From positions 11,447,672 to 11,511,671 of the forward strand of contig NC_045144.1 in NCBI RefSeq assembly GCF_008831285.2: a stretch of 64,000 bases of DNA, written 5' to 3'. Within the stretch, counting starts at the first letter, position 1. Every line of letters starts with the position of its first letter. The notes beneath the pieces were generated by a model, which saw nothing but the letters and a program-made list of their open reading frames with translations, did not search any database and had not been told where the DNA came from. Shown here one piece after another: positions 59,100-64,000 of the stretch. Made by a program: the position numbers and the translations under genes. This DNA comes from Nymphaea colorata (Eukaryota; Streptophyta; Magnoliopsida; Nymphaeales; Nymphaeaceae).

Positions 59100-59530
59100 A
59101 AACCACAGAGGAGTGTGCGGTTCATGCTCTTTTTTTTTGTGGTGAGCAAGTGAAAGCTACCAAGGCCTTCACTGAGGAGTGTGCTGCTTCCTGTCTTCAT
59201 CGAGGAGCGTGCTGTTTCACTAAGGAGTGTGCTGCTCCTTTTAGTGTTTGAACAAGAGTGTGGCACCGAGTGTGTTGTTTTTTACCTTCATCGAGGCACG
59301 TGCCTTCCTTTTGGAGTGTATTATTCCCTGCCTTCAGCGAGGCACGTGCCTCCTTTTTTGTCTAAGGAAGGCCATGCTCTTTCCAGCCATCACCGAGGAG
59401 CATGCTGTTGACTTCCTTTTCTGTGTCTCAACAAGGGAAGGTCACGCTATTTCCAGCCCTCACCAAGGGGCGTGCTGTTTCCTTTTGTGTTCACATGTTC
59501 ATCGAGGAGCGTGCTAACAAGGGAGTGCCA
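59100..59530 (+). repeat. Copia-D leader made of a repeated GAGGAGCGTGCTG-like motif
   Basis: Between the primer site and gag, the phrase 'catcgaggagcgtgctg' and variants (gaggagtgtgctg, gaggcacgtgcc, aaggggcgtgctg, gaggagcatgctg) occur about ten times, spaced 25-60 bases apart, with 'aacaaggga' and 'tttccagcc' also recurring. The repetition is irregular and not a simple tandem array. Confidence 0.7.
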
Positions 59531-59659
59531 CCGAGGCCTATCTGCCCCTTCAGTCGCCCGATCCGCCTCCTCAGTCACCTTTTTTGTTTATCAGACTCAA
59601 ATCGTATTGACTGTGCTCGTCGGCTGTTGATTGAACGAGTGAGATTTTTCTAGTATAAT

Positions 59660-60829
59660 ATGGCTGCATTGTCCTCTTCTAATGCTCCTTGCACTCCTAC
59701 TCCACCAGGTACACAATGGAATGCTTTCTCAAGTTTGGTTTCAGTCAAGCTTGATCAATCAAATTATCTTCTCTGATGTTCTTAAATTGAAAGTGTTATG
59801 AAAAGTCAAAATTTGATCGAGTATGTTATTGGAAAATGTTCTGCTCCACCTGAATTTCTTGATGAAGCACACACACAATAAAATACTGCATATGATTTAT
59901 GGTATCGTGAAGACCAACTTGCACTAAGTTGGATCAAAGTCACTGTGACTCAACCAGTCATGTCACAAAAGAAAAGTGATACGCTTCCATGTTTTAAAAC
60001 CTTTTTAAGCATAGTAGGGCATCAACTTGAAATAAAAATGAAAATTTTCCATTCAGATGGAGGAGGAGAATTCATGAGCAAAGAATTTATCACATTTCTT
60101 GAAAATCAAGGTATTCGTTGATGGATAACATGCCCTTACACATCCCAGTAGAACGAGATAGTAGAAAGGAAGCATAGGCATCTAGTGGAAATGGGACTCA
60201 CCATGATTATTCATGCCAATATGCCACAAAAATTTTGGTTTGATGCTTTTAAAACTGCTGTTCATCTTATTAACAGGTTGCCTATTGCAGACTTGCAAAT
60301 GACGCCGTATGAGAAGCTCTTGCATGAAGTTCCCAAATATAGTCATCTAAGGACCTTTGGTTGTACCGTCTATCCAGTGAATGGGCCTAGACATGCTTCA
60401 AAACTAGAACCCAAAGCTCAAACCTGCGTCTTCATTGGGTATGGGAGCTGTCATAAAGGCTGTGTTTGTTACAATCCAATCTCTAATTGTGTCATCATAT
60501 CTAGACATGTTATTTTTTACGAAAGAAATTTTTTATACTCTCATTGTGGTCCCTCTTTTACTGCCTCAAACATTTCAAGTTATCTAAGGTCATCATCCAG
60601 ATCTGAATGTGTTAAGCCTAGACCTGTTGATGAGCTAAAAGAGAGTTTACCACTTATTCAGTTGCCTAGAATCATTCCAAGTTCCTCAAGGTCCTCAGCA
60701 GTTCAAACTGGTTCCAATCACTTTCATGTGCACATACCATCAATTTCAGCATACTTAGACCTTCATGGAACTAGAAACACATGTTACAGACAATTCCAGC
60801 ACAAGGGTGTCACAGTGTGCTTCATATAG
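59660..60829 (+). pseudogene. Copia-D Gag and integrase remnant
   Basis: Starts ATG (59660) MAALSSSNAPCTPTPPGTQW, then the copia Gag blocks SLVSVKLDQSNYLL and TAYDLWYREDQLALSWIK, with stops inside. At about 59965 it jumps, without protease, into the integrase core: FHSDGGGEFMSKEF, then IVERKHRHLVEMGLTM, AVHLINRLPIADLQMTPYE, LRTFGCTVYPVN and KAQTCVFIGYGSCHKG. The last ~100 residues are linker and novel tail, and there is no RT. It is a large internal deletion derivative. Confidence 0.85.
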
Positions 60830-61089
60830 CTATATTATGAAAATAGTACCACATTATATATTTATTCTTTCACAAACAGCTCATGTATTACCCTAAAAAT
60901 GCCCATTTATTTTTCCGCAAACAGGTAATTACACCTCATACATGCATATATATATTTATTTTTAGGCAATCAGAGATGTCTAAGACTAAGATTGTTGCGT
61001 ATCATTTCCAGAATATAACACTTCACACATCTATTCATATCTAGGCGCGTAAATACATAGATTTGCTACTATAACAAGCATACATACAT

Positions 61090-61094
<5 letters not shown>

Positions 61095-61133
<39 letters not shown>
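61095..61133. repeat. TA microsatellite
   Basis: About 20 TA units. Confidence 0.95.
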
Positions 61134-61136
<3 letters not shown>

Positions 61137-61321
61137 CAAACGACAAAGGTACAAGGGCTACATTTTGCACTCATAGCTGAGTATTGCCATACCTTATTGC
61201 TCTATGCTGCAATCAATTCAGTCCGCCAAGAGGGCTGCCATTCCAAGGCAGTGCAGCATGATTTCCTTACAAAACATGCATTTACATGTATAATTTCAGC
61301 CCCACCAAGTAGATTTCTCCT

Positions 61322-61323
<2 letters not shown>

Positions 61324-61388
<65 letters not shown>
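61324..61388. repeat. TA microsatellite
   Basis: About 32 TA units, the longest in the window. Confidence 0.95.
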
Positions 61389-61391
<3 letters not shown>

Positions 61392-62378
61392 ACCTATATA
61401 GATTATTTATAAAAGAAACTATATAACACTTACGAGGGTCTACCTAACTGTACAGCCCCTGATTTTTTACTTTCAGCACCCTAGCTCCTTGGCGTTCTTG
61501 ATCCTCCAAGCAGCGGTTAACAGTCACGTGGACCAGTGCCTCTTTGCCCTTTATCTTCACCCCAAGGTGCAGGAAAACAAGGGTTAGCTCTCACTTTTTC
61601 CTAACTTCTAACTGCTGGAACCCTTCCCCTATGGCTGCAGCAAATGGGAACCTGAGGTATGGGGTTAAATAAGGCCAATACATGGTGAGCAACACCCCCA
61701 AATGATTTTTCTCAGGAAGGCTTCTCGGCTGCACTCAATCATCTTTTAGTTTCATTTAATATTTTCAGTTACCACTTCTACCTAGGTATATATTTGGTAA
61801 CCCATTCATTTCTTTCCATGACTGCCCCCTTTATGATATAGTTGACAGTTTCAACTATTTTTAGCAGTTATTGAATCTACCAATTATAGCCTATACTCTT
61901 ATTAAAATTTTTGTGATAATAAAGAAAAAGAAAAAGAAAAACGTGGGCATTACAGCAACCATCTGGTTTGAGCCGAAAGTATTGGTTAGAAGGCGATCAG
62001 TTCTTAGAGATGATGTTAGCGACCATCAGTTTGTTTGATCAACTTTCAAAGGTTGCGAGTTATAATGAAAAATTCAGCTTTTGGTATTGTTTTGGCTGCA
62101 AGAATGATATGTATAAAGGGATAAAATTTTGATATAGAAAGCATATTTAGATGGGTGCTTTGTGATGTTAGAGGTGCTTTCCTTCCAGTTTTCACTTTTC
62201 ACCTGTACAAATCAGACCTTAGGCATGCAATATATTGGATCATATAGATATATATCCCTCCACGTACATCATTAAAAGGATCTCAAATGCCCACCTAAGC
62301 AAAAAATTAAGTCTAAGGTCACCTACGTTCTTTAGAGAGAGCTTTGCCGTTGACCATCTGTGTCGGAAATTCAAGCCG
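61389..62378. other. Unassigned sequence
   Basis: No gene or known repeat seen between the TA tract and the right-hand inverted region. Confidence 0.5.
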
Positions 62379-62775
62379 CATCAATTGAAGAAATTGACAA
62401 GGGACATCCCATGACAACGCTGGTGGCTAAAGTTCAGTTTCTCCTCCACCACCAACCCCCTCTCCTCTTTATTCTTCTTCGGCCACTTGAATCTGTGGAA
62501 CTGGTCAATGCCTGATATGAGATATGAGATCGAGTTGCTGCACACTTCTGTGGATCCACAAGTATACAGTATCAAGGAAAAAAGATGAAGATTGGGTTAT
62601 TTCTGAATTTTTTAGTGACGTACTATGTCTATTTTACACTTTTTAATTTTTTCATAACATTTTTTTACCCTTTTAAAATGTTCCTTTTCTACTATAAACA
62701 GGGATATTTTCGTCATTATGTACCCATATACACAATTTTTTTACATATAACCTGTTTTGACAACCCGTTTCTACA

Positions 62776-62778
<3 letters not shown>

Positions 62779-62867
<89 letters not shown>
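62779..62867. repeat. Compound TA/TG microsatellite
   Basis: About 24 TA units followed by about 20 TG units. Confidence 0.95.
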
Positions 62868-62871
<4 letters not shown>

Positions 62872-62994
62872 ATATAATCAATCTTCTTAGTCATCTTTTT
62901 CTTACAAGGTATATCTTCTCTATATAGAGTACCTTCTTGGACCGGACACTCTTTTTCGCTACGACTGTGTTATTAATGCAAATCTGTTCGTGTT

Positions 62995-63292
62995 GGCCCA
63001 TGTCCACCTGAACTCAGCTGAACACTCTCCACTCATTGCTCTCATCATGAGCAACTGTCATCACCCTGTTTCTCTCTCTCTCTCTCGCTCTCTTTGATTT
63101 GGCCTGATTTGTTTTTTTATTCTGAAACAGCTCTTAAGGTGGAAAGATTAACGGAAGATGTGGACAGCGAAAGAGTCATGCATGGAATCGTCTTCTGCCA
63201 GATTTTTCTTTCTTTGACAAGTAGCCTAAACCAGTGTTGTTAGAGGTGCACACCTGCATGAGGTCTCTGTGCATCACCTAGAAGAACGCCTC
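62995..63292 (-). repeat. Right inverted arm
   Basis: Reverse-complement partner of 56276-56605, including the CT microsatellite at about 63070-63095. Confidence 0.75.
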
Positions 63293-63360
63293 AAAGCATC
63301 TGAGTGATGCATCATTTACCTAATTAAGGTGTGTGGCATGACGACCTAATTAAGGTGTGT

Positions 63361-63460
63361 GGAATATATATATGTGTGTGTGTGTGTGTGCTTGTGTGTG
63401 TGTGTGTGTGTGTATCGAAATCGGGTCAAGCAACTGATTGTTGCAAATGCATCTTTTGAT
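63361..63460 (+). repeat. TG microsatellite with flanks shared with 38549-38700
   Basis: Both places have 'ggaatatatatatgtgtgtg', a TG run, then 'gtcaagcaa.tgat..ttgcaa' and 'atgcatctttt'. In 38549-38700 extra sequence separates the parts. Confidence 0.6.
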
Positions 63461-63762
63461 GGATTCGAGGTGACAATCACCTAGAAGACGCTGCTAGGTA
63501 GTTGCATTTGAGAACTCACAGAAAACCCAAGCTGGGGACATCCAGCTACAGCTTGATATGGAAGAAAAGCGACCTTTTGGGGTTGACAGATTTGGAGTTT
63601 AAGAAAGCTGTGGCATATAGAGAAAAGTCAACATCATTAATTGTTTTAGAGCTACAAAATAAATGGAGACATGCAAAACATGATGTAACTTCACAAGAAA
63701 CGGACTAAGTATTGAGGTCTTTTCATGTATGACTATCAAAGCTAGTGCTATCTGGATGATAA

Positions 63763-63910
63763 AATCATGAAATATTGGGCCGAGAACGAACTGGTACAAT
63801 TCAAATAGGTTGATTCAAACCAATTTTCGCATGTAAAATGAAAAAAAAATGTAAAATAGATGACAAGAAAACACCTAAGTACAAATTAAGGACAGCAAAG
63901 AAACGATACA
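63763..63910 (+). repeat. Direct repeat, partner at 57600-57745
   Basis: Second copy, outside the right inverted arm. Confidence 0.75.
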
Positions 63911-64000
63911 TTCTTTGTCTTTCTCCTGGCCTTGCTTGTCTTCAATTTAGTTGGCCCGAGAGAATTTGATTGTTGTTGGTGGTGGCCTTGTTTGTCTTCG

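Larger units (their letters stand above)
56276..63292. mobile_element. 7-kb segment bounded by long imperfect inverted arms
   Basis: The left arm (56276-56605) and right arm (62995-63292) are reverse complements, each with 'cttctaggt.atgca.agacc', 'tttaggctacttgtcaaaga', a GA/CT dinucleotide run and 'gacagttgctcatga'. A second pair of blocks, 56861-56910 and 62402-62452, is also inverted and in the expected order, so the arms are about 0.9 kb with indels. The layout fits a transposon with long terminal inverted repeats, or an inverted duplication. No transposase was seen; the interior holds copia fragments and a gap. Confidence 0.5.

Noticed and set aside
62673..62894. Frames rich in Thr-His or Ile-Tyr repeats
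   Set aside because: These are translations of TA/TG microsatellites.
1..64000. CRISPR arrays, bacterial operons, tRNA genes
   Set aside because: None seen; the tRNA-like matches are retrotransposon primer binding sites.

Overview
The window is nuclear DNA of a flowering plant. The evidence is plant-type 5S rRNA genes, Ty1/copia and Ty3/gypsy retrotransposons primed by initiator-tRNA-Met, a plant L1 LINE with DUF4283-type ORF1, and pieces of plant genes: a TOC159-type chloroplast import receptor, an ALA2-type P4-ATPase, an FHA/AAA-ATPase, and two nepenthesin-type aspartic proteases. The species cannot be named from the sequence. Two runs of exactly 100 N (20579-20678, 56992-57091) are assembly gaps. 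I see no complete, clearly functional protein-coding gene; most host genes are partial or broken.

Region 1 (1-21900) is a nest of retrotransposons. Copia-B (minus strand) is the oldest host layer. Copia-A (1418-4864, minus, TSD agtaa) is inserted in the 3' LTR of Copia-B. A chromovirus-type gypsy element (6696-18715, plus, TSD agtat) is inserted in the pol region of Copia-B. Copia-C (19024 onward, minus) cuts Copia-B again. The gypsy insertion is not simple: it reads LTR, internal region, LTR, deleted internal region, partial LTR, all inside one target-site duplication. Copia-A carries a three-copy 5S rDNA array (2961-4200) exactly where its gag-to-RT coding region should be. This is the most unusual structure in the window.

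Region 2 (21900-33500) holds a terminal-inverted-repeat element and then a cluster of plant gene pieces: an isolated exon-like segment (22790-23118), a TOC159-like gene lacking its membrane domain (24711-26665), a last-exon-like segment (29605-29724), three spliced P4-ATPase exons (30950-31846), and the first exons of an FHA/AAA-ATPase (32821-33484).

Region 3 (33500-48300) is AT-rich and rich in dispersed repeats. It has two nepenthesin-type aspartic protease pseudogenes in convergent orientation (40621-41972 plus, 46436-48290 minus).

Region 4 (48600-54070) is a decayed L1-type LINE on the plus strand. Region 5 (56276-63292) is bounded by long imperfect inverted arms and contains an assembly gap, copia fragments on both strands, and a copia leader built from a repeated short motif. 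Long TA/TG microsatellites punctuate the last 25 kb.

The gypsy copy between about 15.7 and 18.4 kb differs from its twin by many single-base deletions, mostly in homopolymers, so unpolished long-read errors are likely there. Frameshifts elsewhere should be read with that in mind.
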